Below are positions 45,193 to 56,313 of a DNA stretch of 64,000 bases, piece after piece; position 1 is the stretch's first letter; each line of letters starts with the position of its first letter. Source of the stretch: Bremerella alba (GTDB taxonomy: Bacteria; Planctomycetota; Planctomycetia; Pirellulales; Pirellulaceae). The position numbers and the translations under genes were made by a program. The notes below the pieces were generated by a model. It did no database searches. It saw nothing but the letters and a program-made list of their open reading frames with translations, and was not told the DNA's origin. The stretch is taken from positions 248,001 to 312,000 of the forward strand of contig NZ_JABRWO010000009.1 in the NCBI RefSeq assembly GCF_013618625.1. Direction: 5' to 3'.

Positions 45193-45564
45193 ATGATGAA
45201 TATTTTTTTGTGGATTCTTCAGGGACTTCTCGCGCTGCATACGATGATCGGAGCGATATGGAAGTTCTCTCATACCGCGGAGCAAACGATGCCATCGCTC
45301 CGGGCGATACCCAACAGTGTTTGGTTGGGAATGAGTGTGCTCGAGATCGTATGTGCGGTCGCGCTAATGGTTCCAGCGTTTAGCAAATCATGGGGAATCT
45401 TTGCCGTGATCGCCCTGGCGGGGATAGCTGCAGAAATGCTGCTTTTTACTTCGCTACACTTTGCTTCCGGCGACTCTACGCTGGGGCCGGTCATTTACTG
45501 GGGTATCGTGTTTGGCTTGTGCGTCTTTATCGCCTACGGCCGGTTGGTTCTGCAACCATTTTGA
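45193..45564 (+). CDS. DoxX-like small membrane protein
   Basis: A 123-residue protein with four predicted helices (about 4-22, 42-63, 68-90, 98-117), typical of the DoxX/DoxD-like superfamily. Motifs include LEIVCAVALMVPAFSKSWGI and AYGRLVLQPF. GAGGT is about 7 nt before the first ATG. It completes an ArsR-SRPBCC-DoxX-like cluster often seen together; a role in redox or lipid-linked stress is only a guess. Confidence 0.78.
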   Translation: MMNIFLWILQGLLALHTMIGAIWKFSHTAEQTMPSLRAIPNSVWLGMSVLEIVCAVALMVPAFSKSWGIFAVIALAGIAAEMLLFTSLHFASGDSTLGPVIYWGIVFGLCVFIAYGRLVLQPF

Positions 45565-45622
45565 TCGTCATCGATTGATTCGTGCTAGCATCGCCAATCC
45601 ATTCGTTCCGGTTATAGCGAAT

Positions 45623-45674
45623 TCCCCGGAGCGCCGGGGATGGAACCCGCGCAATCTGAGCCAACTGGCTCAGA
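45623..45674 (+). promoter_or_regulatory. Tandem hairpins in the porin leader
   Basis: The first stem is TCCCCGG/CCGGGGA with an AGCG loop (45623-45640). The second is TCTGAGCC/GGCTCAGA with an AACT loop (45655-45674). They are 14 nt apart and end 87 nt before the porin start, with no T-run, so they may form a 5' leader structure for porin regulation. I recognise no known riboswitch class. Confidence 0.4.
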
Positions 45675-45761
45675 GATGCTTCTGTGGGCGTCGATACGAC
45701 TACTGAATGATTTTCTGAGAAATCAATCGGACGCCCGTTCTCTCGATGCACCGGAGGCATC

Positions 45762-47174
45762 ATGTCGAAGACTTTCCCCGCGAGTCTCCTAGCGACGACG
45801 TTTTTGTTTTTTGCCAGTAGCGCCGCCGTCGGGCAGCAGGTTGCTTTTCCAGAATCGGCTTTCGGTCAAGAGACAAGCACCCCGGGTCAACAGTACCAGG
45901 CGGCCGTCGATCAGGTTTCGTACTACGACGATTGCGGTATGAGTTGCGGCGACGTTGCCCCGAGCTGCGGCGATTGTTGTGCAGCGACTGCACATGATAG
46001 CCTGTGGTGCCGCGACAAATTCGCCGGCGATGCAGGTGGACATCGAAGTTGTCTGGCCGCAAGTGGAATTACCGTCGAAGGTGCTTTCACGCAGTTTTAT
46101 CAGGGCCCATCCAGTGGCGGCAACAAGGAGGTCTTTCGCTATGGCGCAAAGCTCGATCTGTTCGTCAACATGGACACCGGCAAGCTCGGCCTCTGGGAAG
46201 GTGGGCAATTGACCATGCACGCCGTTGACTGGCAGCTTGGCCAGAACGCGATTCTCGACGCGACCGGGCTTGCTCCGGTGAACAACGCGATGCTGCTACC
46301 CAAGTTGGGCGAACCAGCGTTTGCGATGACCAGTTTGCAATACACCCAGGCAGTTGGCGGAGGCTATCTAGTCACCGGCGGTCGCATCAATATGCTCGAC
46401 CTGTGGGCCACGTTCTATCCGGAATACGGTCGCGGTATCGATGGCTTTATGAACTTGTCGATGATGGTTCCCATGAATGTCACGCCAGGCCTTCCCCTGG
46501 TGACCAATGGGGCTGGGATCATTAAAGCGGGCGAACGCGGCGTGGAAGCCGCACTGTTGGTCTTCGAGAGCCAGCAAAGCCCGACGACTGTTGGGCTCGA
46601 TTTCCCTAATGGCGTGACAATTATTGGTGCGGCCAGGAAGTACACCGACTTCATGTGCCAGCCTGGCTCGCATACGCTGCTAGGGATTTATTCGACCGGG
46701 GAATACACCTCGTTTGATACCTCCGGCTGGGCTGTCGTGCCCGGCAACGGTGTTGTGCCAGCGGTGAAGCAAGGAACGTGGACGGCCATGTATCTCGGCC
46801 AGCAGCAGCTGTGGGCAGATGCCTGTAACCCTAAGCGTAAAACGAGCTTGTTTGGCTACATCGGATTCTCCGATCCCGATAACACTCCTTTTCAGTTCAC
46901 GTCCAGCATTTCGATCGAAAAGTTTGGCCCCTTCGCTTGCCGCGAGAACGACCGAGCCGGTATCGGGTACTTCTACAACGGGCTGAACTCCGACTTCCAG
47001 GACACGGTTAGTATTGTCGCACCTATCGGCGACCTGCACGGCGGCGAAGTCTACTACAACGCCGAGATCGTCCCCTGGTTCCACCTGACCACCGATGTCC
47101 AGGTAATTAAGCCAGGTCTGATTGCCAATGACACGGCGGTTGTGTTGGGACTACGCGGCGAACTGGAGTTCTAA
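45762..47174 (+). CDS. OprB-type outer-membrane porin
   Basis: A 470-residue beta-barrel protein. A signal peptide (about 1-24, cut near AVG) is followed by a Cys-rich segment (CGMSCGDVAPSCGDCC, about 58-73). The carbohydrate-selective OprB family region begins near ITVEGAFTQFYQGPSSGG, with aromatic alternating strands, for example YTQAVGGGYLVTGGRINMLD and SISIEKFGPF. The chain ends in Phe (GELEF), as expected for barrel insertion by BamA. The Cys-rich stretch before the barrel is unusual for OprB and may be disulfide-rich. It is monocistronic, with its own leader hairpins and a terminator. Confidence 0.85.
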   Translation: MSKTFPASLLATTFLFFASSAAVGQQVAFPESAFGQETSTPGQQYQAAVDQVSYYDDCGMSCGDVAPSCGDCCAATAHDSLWCRDKFAGDAGGHRSCLAASGITVEGAFTQFYQGPSSGGNKEVFRYGAKLDLFVNMDTGKLGLWEGGQLTMHAVDWQLGQNAILDATGLAPVNNAMLLPKLGEPAFAMTSLQYTQAVGGGYLVTGGRINMLDLWATFYPEYGRGIDGFMNLSMMVPMNVTPGLPLVTNGAGIIKAGERGVEAALLVFESQQSPTTVGLDFPNGVTIIGAARKYTDFMCQPGSHTLLGIYSTGEYTSFDTSGWAVVPGNGVVPAVKQGTWTAMYLGQQQLWADACNPKRKTSLFGYIGFSDPDNTPFQFTSSISIEKFGPFACRENDRAGIGYFYNGLNSDFQDTVSIVAPIGDLHGGEVYYNAEIVPWFHLTTDVQVIKPGLIANDTAVVLGLRGELEF

Positions 47175-47185
47175 TCTCATAGGAC

Positions 47186-47242
47186 CCTGCGTGTCGCGGG
47201 TCGCCGAGCGTGTAGCAGCGGATACGACCCGCGACACGCAGG
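47186..47242. repeat. Dispersed palindrome, family B copy 2
   Basis: 18-bp perfect arms (CCTGCGTGTCGCGGGTCG and its complement) surround a 21-nt loop, 12 nt past the porin stop. The arms match copy 1 at 26060-26113. Confidence 0.7.
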
Positions 47243-47275
47243 CTCTACTTTCCCTTTTGATGGACTACAAAAAAA

Positions 47276-47305
47276 GCCCCGCATCAAGTTGATGCGGGGC
47301 TTTTT
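47276..47305. terminator. Bidirectional terminator between porin and clpC
   Basis: A perfect 10-bp stem (GCCCCGCATC/GATGCGGGGC) has an AAGTT loop, T-run on the plus side and A-run on the other. It serves both convergent genes. Confidence 0.88.
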
Positions 47306-47334
47306 ATTATTGGTTTGCAACAGCCAGGAAAGGC

Positions 47335-49911
<2,577 letters not shown>

Positions 49912-49982
49912 GGTCATCCGTCCTCATTTCGAGTTGGCGACTGCATCAACTACTGTCGTTCCAACTCTATGTTGTCTCACAA

Positions 49983-50606
49983 TTACGCGGCTTCCGGTAG
50001 GCTGGGTTCGCCTGTCTCCGCGTTTTGTTCACCCAAGTTGTCTGTCGAAGTTTTGGATGCTTCGACGCGGGCTTCCGTTTCCCCCTCTTCTCGATCATTA
50101 AGAAGCTGCTTCTCGCGGTGAATTTCAAACCACCAGCGTCGGCTAGCATCGAGACGCTCTAATTTTTCGAGTGTCCCTCGCGCTTCGTCATATTGCTTCG
50201 TATGCCGCTTGAGCGTCGCCAATAATAGGAGCGCATCTGCGTCGTCCGGCTCGCGCCGTAGAAGCCTTAGTAATACTGCCTCGGCTTGGTACCATTGACC
50301 TTTTAAATAGGCAGTTTGGGCGCTTTGGTAGAGCTGGTCGATGGTGGCATCGATGGCATCCCAACTACCCGAGGTAATTCGGAAACCCATCCACCCTGCG
50401 TTAATCAGCCAGAAGCCAAGGACGAAATACCAGAGTCCACTACGAACCCAGACGTTACCTAGCTCTGGCCAAACTCCTTTGGATACCAGCGCCGCATTCA
50501 ACAGCAACGTGAATCCTAGAGCCCAAACCAGTCCAGTCCAGCGCCCGCGTACCCAAAGCTCGCTGAGCCCCGGCCACAGGCAGGTAATCCATGGCGTTGA
50601 TAGCAT
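49983..50606 (-). CDS. Membrane protein with TPR-like repeats
   Basis: A 207-residue protein. Two hydrophobic helices near the N-terminus (about 21-45 and 55-75; LVWALGFTLLLNAALVSKGV and WYFVLGFWLINAGWMGF) are followed by TPR-like helices (LYQSAQTAYLKGQWYQAEAV, LLRREPDDADALLLLATLKR, TKQYDEARGTLEKLERLDAS) and an acidic tail. It is probably an inner-membrane adaptor with the TPR part in the cytoplasm. It lies 71 nt upstream of clpC on the same strand, so co-transcription is possible. Start is uncertain: ATG 50606 has AAGG directly before it; GTG 50648 is the alternative. Confidence 0.72.
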   Translation of the reverse strand: MLSTPWITCLWPGLSELWVRGRWTGLVWALGFTLLLNAALVSKGVWPELGNVWVRSGLWYFVLGFWLINAGWMGFRITSGSWDAIDATIDQLYQSAQTAYLKGQWYQAEAVLLRLLRREPDDADALLLLATLKRHTKQYDEARGTLEKLERLDASRRWWFEIHREKQLLNDREEGETEARVEASKTSTDNLGEQNAETGEPSLPEAA

Positions 50607-50862
50607 CCTTACTATTCCGTAATGTGCGGTAGGCAGCTTTGAATTCACTCCCTAATCCGCTAGGAAACGCCGAGGAATTGTAACTTTAGAAACCAAGGGG
50701 AGCAAGGTAAGTCGGCAGAGTGCTTGCAGTTAGCTAAACTGGGGCATCCGGCAATCGTTAAGAGCCCATTATTCGGCGAAGAAATTTCCCTGTCTGAGCC
50801 TCATAATCAGGACAAAACATACCCATTGCCTGGGCAAATCTTTCTGTATTATCGATAACTTT

Positions 50863-51957
50863 ATGACCGACCCCGACAATCTGAACGATGGCGGCTTACC
50901 GCCGACGATGGACATTTCGCTCTGGCGCACGCTGGACGCTTCCGCCAACCGGGCCAGTGAAGGGCTGCGGGTCATCGAAGATTATGTCCGTTACGGTCAG
51001 AACGACGTCTTTCTGACGACCGAGCTGAAAACGCTTCGGCACCAGCTGGACAGTACCCTGCAAAAGTTCGAGCGAGCGCCGGCCATCCAATCTCGCGACA
51101 CCTTCGGCGATGTGGGAACGAGCGTCCAGGGGAAGTTAGAGCAAACGCGTTCCGGCTGGGCGGATCTTCTCACAGCCAACTTCAAACGCCTGCAACAAGC
51201 GCTGCGGAGCTTGGAAGAACATGCCAAGCTGGTCGACGGGGAAGTGGCAGCTTCGTTCGAACGAGGGCGGTACCTTTCTTACTCGCTCGAAAAGATGGTC
51301 ATGACGACGGTCGCCGCCAGCCAGTTATTTCCCCAAGTGTCGATCTACGTTCTGATCGACGGTGGTGACGATGGACACTCGTTCGACACTTTCGTCGCCA
51401 CGCTGGTGGATGCCGAAGTCGATGTCATCCAGCTTCGCGATAAGAAACTGGACGATCGCACGCTATTGGCCCGGGCCCAGTCGCTGCGAAAGCGAACCGC
51501 CGGTACCAGCACCAAAATGATCCTCAACGACCGAGCCGACTTGGCGAAAGTCAGCGGGGCCGACGGCGTACACGTCGGCCAGGAAGAACTGACGGTCAGC
51601 CAAGTGAGAAGCGTACTGGGGGCTGGCAAGCTGGTAGGCGTGTCGACGCACAGCATCGATCAGGCCCGGCAAGCGGTGCGTGATGGCGCCGACTACATCG
51701 GCATCGGCCCGACGTTTCCTAGTGGGACGAAGAACTTCGAAGCGTTCCCCGGAGTGGAGCTTCTGCGGGAAGTGGCTGGCGAGATTACGTTGCCTGGATT
51801 TGCGATTGGTGGGATTGATCCCAGCAACATAGCGGAAGTTGCGGCAGTGGGGATTCGACGCGTGGCGGTTGCTGGAAGTGTCACGACGGCGGTGGATCCG
51901 GGGGCGGTTGTTCAGGCCATGCGTACGTGTCTCTCCACTGGTTCAGAGAACTCATGA
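50863..51957 (+). CDS. thiE: Thiamine-phosphate synthase with N-terminal ThiD2-like domain
   Basis: A 364-residue two-domain protein. Residues 18-150 form a helical domain (SLWRTLDASANRASEGLRVI, EDYVRYGQND) like the PF17792/ThiD2 region seen before ThiE in cyanobacteria. Residues 160-360 are the ThiE TIM barrel (VDVIQLRDKKL, MILNDRADLAKVSGADGVHV, HVGQEELTVS, GADYIGIGPTFPSGTKN, GFAIGGIDPSNIAEV). ThiE joins HMP-PP and thiazole-P to make thiamine phosphate. GTFP and the Gln/Lys pair for pyrophosphate are present. No TPP riboswitch precedes it. Confidence 0.9.
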   Translation: MTDPDNLNDGGLPPTMDISLWRTLDASANRASEGLRVIEDYVRYGQNDVFLTTELKTLRHQLDSTLQKFERAPAIQSRDTFGDVGTSVQGKLEQTRSGWADLLTANFKRLQQALRSLEEHAKLVDGEVAASFERGRYLSYSLEKMVMTTVAASQLFPQVSIYVLIDGGDDGHSFDTFVATLVDAEVDVIQLRDKKLDDRTLLARAQSLRKRTAGTSTKMILNDRADLAKVSGADGVHVGQEELTVSQVRSVLGAGKLVGVSTHSIDQARQAVRDGADYIGIGPTFPSGTKNFEAFPGVELLREVAGEITLPGFAIGGIDPSNIAEVAAVGIRRVAVAGSVTTAVDPGAVVQAMRTCLSTGSENS

Positions 51958-52397
51958 TGAGCGAAGAAACCATCCTCTCTGTCCCCGTCTTCAGTGACCT
52001 GGCTAACCTGGCATTCTCCCTTCGCCGGGAAGTTTTTGTCGCCGAGCAGGGTGTGCCCGCGGAAGAAGAGCTTGATGCGTACGACCTGACTGCCGATCAC
52101 TATGTCGCCATCAAGGATGGCAACGTGGTGGCGACGACGCGGGTGATTCATAAAGAAGAAGGCGCCAAGCTTTCTCGGTTTGCGGTTCGCAGGTCAGAGC
52201 GAGGACACGGCGTGGGTGGGCGGCTGATGGCGTTTGTACTCGAAGATTTGAGCGCGCGTGATAAGCCGCGTGTTTTTATGAGTGCCCAGGCCGATAAGAT
52301 CGGCTTCTACGAGAAGTATGGCTTTCAGGCCTACGGGGAAGAGTATCTGGAGTGCGATATCTTGCACCGCATGATGAAGAACTGGCAGGACAAATAA
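51954..52397 (+). CDS. GNAT-family N-acetyltransferase (ElaA-like)
   Basis: A 147-residue acetyltransferase. Conserved parts are LANLAFSLRREVFVAEQGVP, EELDAYDLTADHYVAIKDGN, LSRFAVRRSERGHGVGGRLM (acetyl-CoA pyrophosphate loop RxxGxG/A) and FYEKYGFQAYGEEYLECDIL. The E-A-E-Q-G-V-P motif and Tyr-Gly-Phe are typical of the ElaA/YjcF group. ATG 51954 overlaps the thiE stop (ATGATGA); ATG 51957 is equally possible. A metabolic link to thiamine is not supported beyond the overlap. Confidence 0.88.
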   Translation: MMSEETILSVPVFSDLANLAFSLRREVFVAEQGVPAEEELDAYDLTADHYVAIKDGNVVATTRVIHKEEGAKLSRFAVRRSERGHGVGGRLMAFVLEDLSARDKPRVFMSAQADKIGFYEKYGFQAYGEEYLECDILHRMMKNWQDK

Positions 52398-52426
52398 TCT
52401 GCCGTAATGATGCCCGCAAGAAATAA

Positions 52427-52460
52427 CCGATGGCCGACCTTTGAAAGGGTCGGCCATCGG
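52427..52460 (-). terminator. Strong hairpin between the GNAT and YciE genes
   Basis: A perfect 13-bp stem (CCGATGGCCGACC/GGTCGGCCATCGG) has an 8-nt loop between convergent genes. The minus-strand side continues TTATTTCTT, a weak T-run; the plus side has none. Confidence 0.7.
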
Positions 52461-52483
52461 CTAACAGGTTTCGTTATTTCATC

Positions 52484-52993
52484 CTACTTAGGCGCCGTGA
52501 CGTTGGAGTGCGTTTCAGCGACGCTTGATAGTTTGCGATCGGCGTTCGCTTCCTCTTCGAGAGTTACCCCAAGCAGTTCGGCTGCATCACGGTGACCAAG
52601 ACGGTTGGCAAGCGCGCGAGCTGTGCCGTAACCGGCCATTTCGTAGTGTTCCACGCGTTGGGCAGCCGCAATCAGGCCGGCATCAAGGACGTCGGCGTTG
52701 CCTTTGGCGTCGAGCATTTCTTCGCCTTCTTTGAGAAGGCCTTTCATTGCTTCGCAGGTTTCGGCCTTGGGTGACTTACCAATCAGGCGAAAGACTTCTT
52801 CCAAGCGTTCGACCTGACGTTCGGTTTCCACGAGGTGAGAACTGAACGCCTCCTTGAGCATCGCGTCGGTAGCCGCATCACGCATTTTAGGAAGTGCTTT
52901 GGTCAGCCGCTGTTCGGCGTCGTATAGATCTTCGATCTGAGCGATGAATAGTTCTTCAAGCGTTTCGTATTTCTTACTGGTAAATAGTCCCAT
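52484..52993 (-). CDS. YciE/YciF-type ferritin-like protein (DUF892)
   Basis: A 169-residue all-helical protein (ETLEELFIAQIEDLYDAEQR, LTKALPKMRDAATDAMLKEA, HLVETERQVERLEEVFRLIG). Glu/His positions across four helices fit a ferritin-like di-iron site, for example EDLYDAE and HLVETERQVERLE. The family is linked to stress in enterobacteria. It has a terminator and a long upstream gap (409 nt). No partner gene is adjacent. Confidence 0.9.
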   Translation of the reverse strand: MGLFTSKKYETLEELFIAQIEDLYDAEQRLTKALPKMRDAATDAMLKEAFSSHLVETERQVERLEEVFRLIGKSPKAETCEAMKGLLKEGEEMLDAKGNADVLDAGLIAAAQRVEHYEMAGYGTARALANRLGHRDAAELLGVTLEEEANADRKLSSVAETHSNVTAPK

Positions 52994-53402
52994 GATGATT
53001 CATCCTTTAAAATCGGGGGGGTGAGTGATGTCGTATATCTCCTATAGGTTTGATGCAAGCGACGCGCCATACGTCATGAATCTGCGGACGTTGAGAGGAA
53101 AACGCCGGAACGAGGAAGATCGACGCCCGTTGTTTGATCCAATTTCGCGCGGGTTGGATTCGTGAAGACCAAAACTGAGAAATACGTAGATAGGACAGGG
53201 GCTAAGTTATCGCGTGCAGCGTCTTTGGGTTTCGCAATATTTATTGAGCAACTCTCCGAACTGGCTTATCTTGAATGAATCGATGTTGCTCTGCAGGAGG
53301 TCTCCTAGTGCCACCGCTGGATACCATCGCAGTCGGAGCCAAGCTTGAAACCACATCTAGTCGATTCCATCCATCGAGTACGTATTTCAGCCGAGATTTC
53401 TT
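52994..53402. other. Divergent intergenic region upstream of yciE-like and grpB-like genes
   Basis: This 409-nt region contains a perfect-looking AGGAGGTCTCCT near 53295, but the short frame after it (from 53309) runs into the GrpB gene in another frame and shows no family match. I see promoter-like AT-rich stretches only around 53220-53260. Confidence 0.35.
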
Positions 53403-53948
53403 ATGCCCCCTCCGATCAAGGTTGAATTGGTTCCTCACGATCCTGTCTGGGCAGAGATCGCCGCCGAAGAGTCGCTCAGGCTGAAGGAAGCTTTGGGAGC
53501 TTTGCTGGTTGTCGTACATCCGATTGGCTCGACCGCCATCCCAGAGATTCACGCGAAGCCGATCGTCGATCTCATGCCCGTCGTCGGCAATCTTCAGCAG
53601 TTCGACCGAAACCAATCCAAGATTGAGCAACTGGGTTTTCGATGGTGGGGCGAACTTGGCTTGCCGGGGCGTCGTTATTGCACCAAGAACGATCCGGCAA
53701 CCATGGTGCGTTTGGTGCAGTTGCATTGTTACGAGCAAGGCTCGCCAGAAATCGTCCGTCACGTAGCTTTCCGAGACTACTTGTGCCGTCATCCCCGTTT
53801 GGCCCGACAGTACGAACAGATGAAAACTGAATGCCAATTGCAGCACCCGAATGATTCACATGCCTATTCGGAATGTAAATCCAAGTGGATTCAGCGGATC
53901 GAGTTAGAAGCGATTGCCTTTTTTGCGCCAGTGCTACCCGTCGATTAG
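53403..53948 (+). CDS. GrpB-family protein (UPF0157, nucleotidyltransferase fold)
   Basis: A 181-residue protein with the GrpB pattern: VELVPHDPVWAEIAAEESLR, then HPIGSTAIPEIHAKPIVDLM (the G-S-T and D-L-M nucleotidyltransferase core), VRLVQLHCYEQGSPEIVRHV and FRDYLCRHPRLARQYEQMKT. The family belongs to the minimal nucleotidyltransferase fold; some members are fused to CoaE, and function is uncertain. No ribosome site is obvious. It stands alone. Confidence 0.88.
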   Translation: MPPPIKVELVPHDPVWAEIAAEESLRLKEALGALLVVVHPIGSTAIPEIHAKPIVDLMPVVGNLQQFDRNQSKIEQLGFRWWGELGLPGRRYCTKNDPATMVRLVQLHCYEQGSPEIVRHVAFRDYLCRHPRLARQYEQMKTECQLQHPNDSHAYSECKSKWIQRIELEAIAFFAPVLPVD

Positions 53949-54103
53949 CCCAAGTCCCATGCGGGCTTCATCGGATCTTTACAATCTCTGAACATGTATT
54001 CCATCGCTAAGAGATAACTTTAGAAGCTTATTAGGAAATTAAGGCTACCTTCGGAAGACGTTCCGTGTTTAATCGCTGTGATGAAGTGATGTGAAGGCTG
54101 CCC

Positions 54104-55102
54104 GTGGAGTCGACTCAAATTTCAAATAATGCTCAATCTCGCAGTGGTGGGATCTTCGTTTCCGGGTACGAAGAAATCACGATCCTGGTCGTGGACGACA
54201 CGGCGGTCGATCGTGCGCTGGTAGGGGGCATTCTGCAGAAGAACAACGCTGGAAATCTGACAATTCATTTCGCAGAGAGTGGGGAAGAAGCCCTCGAAAT
54301 GATCGAGGCGGAAGATCCCGACATTGTGCTGACCGACCTGCGGATGCCGGGTATCGATGGCTTGGAACTGGTCAAGTCGATGCGGGCTGATTATCCTTTC
54401 ATTCCCTGCATCTTGATGACCGGACACGGGAGCGAAGAAATTGCCGCCGAGGCATTGCAGCAGGGTGCGGCGTGCTATGTTCCTAAGAAGGATCTGATTC
54501 AGAAGCTCGCTTCCACGCTGATCCATGTGTTGGCTTCGGCGCACCACGAGCGTGTTGCCAGGCGTTTCGATGATTGCTGGCACGAAACGACCTCGCACTT
54601 CACCTTGGCCAACGATGCGAGCCTGATTGGTGCCGTTACGGGGCACGTCCAAAGCTATCTGCAGAAATTTCGCAGCGTGTCAGAGAACGAGTTGGTGCGT
54701 CTGGGCGTCGCACTAGACGAAGCGCTACGCAATGCGATGTTCCATGGTAATTTGCAGTTGGAATCTGATTTGTGGGCGGCCGATCCCGAGAAGTTTTATG
54801 CCGAGGCCGAACGACGCCAGCTGGTGGAACCCTATCGAGAGCGAACGGTTGATTTCACGCTCACTTGCCGTCGCGAAGAAGTTCGCTTTGTGGTACGCGA
54901 TCGTGGTGCAGGATTCAACGTTGAAGGCCAGGCGTTTGATCCGACCGATCCGATGCAATTAACCCGTCCTAGCGGGCGAGGGCTCTTTCTCATTCGTACG
55001 TTCATGGATGAAGTTAACTTCAATGAAGTCGGCAACGAGATCACTATGATCTTCCGTCCCAAGTCGGCGGTTGAGTTGGCCTTCGACGAAGAATCGATCT
55101 AA
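54104..55102 (+). CDS. Receiver domain fused to HATPase (RsbW/anti-sigma-like)
   Basis: A 332-residue protein. Residues 24-145 are a response-regulator receiver (DDTAVDR, Asp78 in IVLTDLRMPG, Lys in VPKKDL). Residues 175-325 are an ATP-binding domain of the anti-sigma/serine-kinase type (LGVALDEALRNAMFHGN, VRDRGAGFNVEG, PSGRGLFLIRTFMDEV). No HTH or HisKA is present. The output is probably an ATP-dependent serine kinase or an anti-sigma module controlled by phosphorylation. The start is GTG 54104 with AAGG at 6 nt. No STAS partner or sigma factor lies nearby. Confidence 0.88.
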   Translation: MESTQISNNAQSRSGGIFVSGYEEITILVVDDTAVDRALVGGILQKNNAGNLTIHFAESGEEALEMIEAEDPDIVLTDLRMPGIDGLELVKSMRADYPFIPCILMTGHGSEEIAAEALQQGAACYVPKKDLIQKLASTLIHVLASAHHERVARRFDDCWHETTSHFTLANDASLIGAVTGHVQSYLQKFRSVSENELVRLGVALDEALRNAMFHGNLQLESDLWAADPEKFYAEAERRQLVEPYRERTVDFTLTCRREEVRFVVRDRGAGFNVEGQAFDPTDPMQLTRPSGRGLFLIRTFMDEVNFNEVGNEITMIFRPKSAVELAFDEESI

Positions 55103-55161
55103 CGATTTTCGGCTCCTTTTGAAATTCTTTCGTTAATCCAATCGCCCTGTCAGCGGTTGCC

Positions 55162-55199
55162 TACCGAGAACACGAGATCTCGTCCGAGTGTTCCCGGTA
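55162..55199 (+). terminator. Hairpin downstream of receiver-ATPase gene
   Basis: The arms TACCGAGAACAC/GTGTTCCCGGTA form 11 of 12 pairs around an inner GAGATCTC, 59 nt past the stop. There is no long T-run, so the terminator call is modest. Confidence 0.45.
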
Positions 55200-55294
55200 T
55201 TTAAGCGTGCTGATTGATGCATTGATGCATAGCCACCTTTTGCCGGGATTTGCCAAAGATGAATTTTCTATTTCTCACCCTAAGGTAAATTGCA

Positions 55295-55795
55295 ATGGCT
55301 TTCCCGAAAATGGCTCTCGCCACGCTTTGCTCTCTCGCTTTAATCTGCACGACATCCTTCGCGGAAGATGCCCAGAAGGAGCACACTCAGAAGGATATTG
55401 TCGACACGGCGGTCGAAGCAGGCTCGTTCAAGACGCTCGTCGCCGCCGTTCAGGCAGCCGGTCTGGTCGAAACGCTGAAAGGTAAAGGACCCTTTACCGT
55501 ATTCGCCCCCACCGACGAAGCATTCGCCGCACTTCCTGAAGGCACGGTGCAGAACCTGCTAAAGCCGGAAAATAAAGAGAAGCTAGTCAAAATTCTTACC
55601 TACCACGTGGTGCCGGGTAAGGTGCTGGCCAAAGATGCGATGAAACTGAAAGAGGCTAAAACGGTCGAAGGTTCGACGATCGATATCGTGGTGAAGGATG
55701 GTGCCGTGATGATTGACGAAGCGAAGGTCGTCAAGGCAGACATCGTCACCTCGAACGGTGTGATCCACGTGATCAATCAGGTCATCATGCCGTAA
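55295..55795 (+). CDS. Secreted fasciclin-domain protein
   Basis: A 166-residue exported protein (signal peptide [20 protein letters not shown], cut near SFA). One FAS1 domain spans about 30-165: [58 protein letters not shown] and [14 protein letters not shown] (the YH and H2 motifs). FAS1 proteins mediate adhesion in the periplasm or on the cell surface. AAGG lies 9 nt before the ATG. It has a strong terminator. Confidence 0.93.
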   Translation: MAFPKMALATLCSLALICTTSFAEDAQKEHTQKDIVDTAVEAGSFKTLVAAVQAAGLVETLKGKGPFTVFAPTDEAFAALPEGTVQNLLKPENKEKLVKILTYHVVPGKVLAKDAMKLKEAKTVEGSTIDIVVKDGAVMIDEAKVVKADIVTSNGVIHVINQVIMP

Positions 55796-55815
55796 CGTTG
55801 GCTCAGATCAACACG

Positions 55816-55850
55816 AGGACCGAAGCCACGCTAGGCTTCGGTCCTTTTTT
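55816..55850 (+). terminator. Terminator after fasciclin gene
   Basis: A perfect 12-bp stem (AGGACCGAAGCC/GGCTTCGGTCCT) has a 6-nt loop and six T; the T-run ends at the stop codon of the convergent membrane-protein gene. Confidence 0.9.
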
Positions 55851-56313
55851 ATGCGCTGGGCGCGGAAGCCGATTTGCTTGCTGCTTGGCGAATTTGAAGG
55901 ATTCGGTCCGAACCCCAGCCACCGATAATGGCTGCAGGCAAGTAAAGTGCCAGGTCGATGGCGACAAACCAAAACGGGAACGCCATGGATATTCCGTTGA
56001 CAATCCCCATCGCGGTGAAGAGGCCTCCGATGGCGAGCGATTCTCGCCATACCTGTCCCCCTTCAATCAAGCGACCGAAAGCGGCTCCGCTGAGCGAACC
56101 GCCAGCGTGTGCTAACCAAACCAGAGCAAAAGCCGTGAGGGGAAGCGAAGCGATGTGCCGACCAAACGCTTCCGCGTCGCCAGGGTCGTTGACATCTATT
56201 CCGGAGGGTAAGGGGTACATCAGAAAACAGGGAGTCAACAGCAAGACCATCATGACCATGCCGAGAACGACACCCAAGGGAATCGAAACAATGGCTCGTA
56301 AAGTGGCCATCAT
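55849..56313 (-). CDS. Small inner-membrane protein, unknown function
   Basis: A 154-residue protein with about four helices (3-33, 59-77, 93-115, 119-138). The first helix is Met-rich (IVSIPLGVVLGMVMMVLLLT), and a short C-terminal tail (QAASKSASAPSA) follows. I do not recognise the family. GGAG lies 12 nt before the ATG at 56313; an ATG one codon later is the alternative, while an earlier frame to 56514 has no support. Confidence 0.7.
   Translation of the reverse strand: MMATLRAIVSIPLGVVLGMVMMVLLLTPCFLMYPLPSGIDVNDPGDAEAFGRHIASLPLTAFALVWLAHAGGSLSGAAFGRLIEGGQVWRESLAIGGLFTAMGIVNGISMAFPFWFVAIDLALYLPAAIIGGWGSDRILQIRQAASKSASAPSA

Noticed and set aside
53309-53484. Short frame after a strong AGGAGG before the GrpB gene
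   Set aside because: It runs out of frame into grpB and shows no similarity; the AGGAGG is part of an AGGAG..CTCCT palindrome and may be chance.
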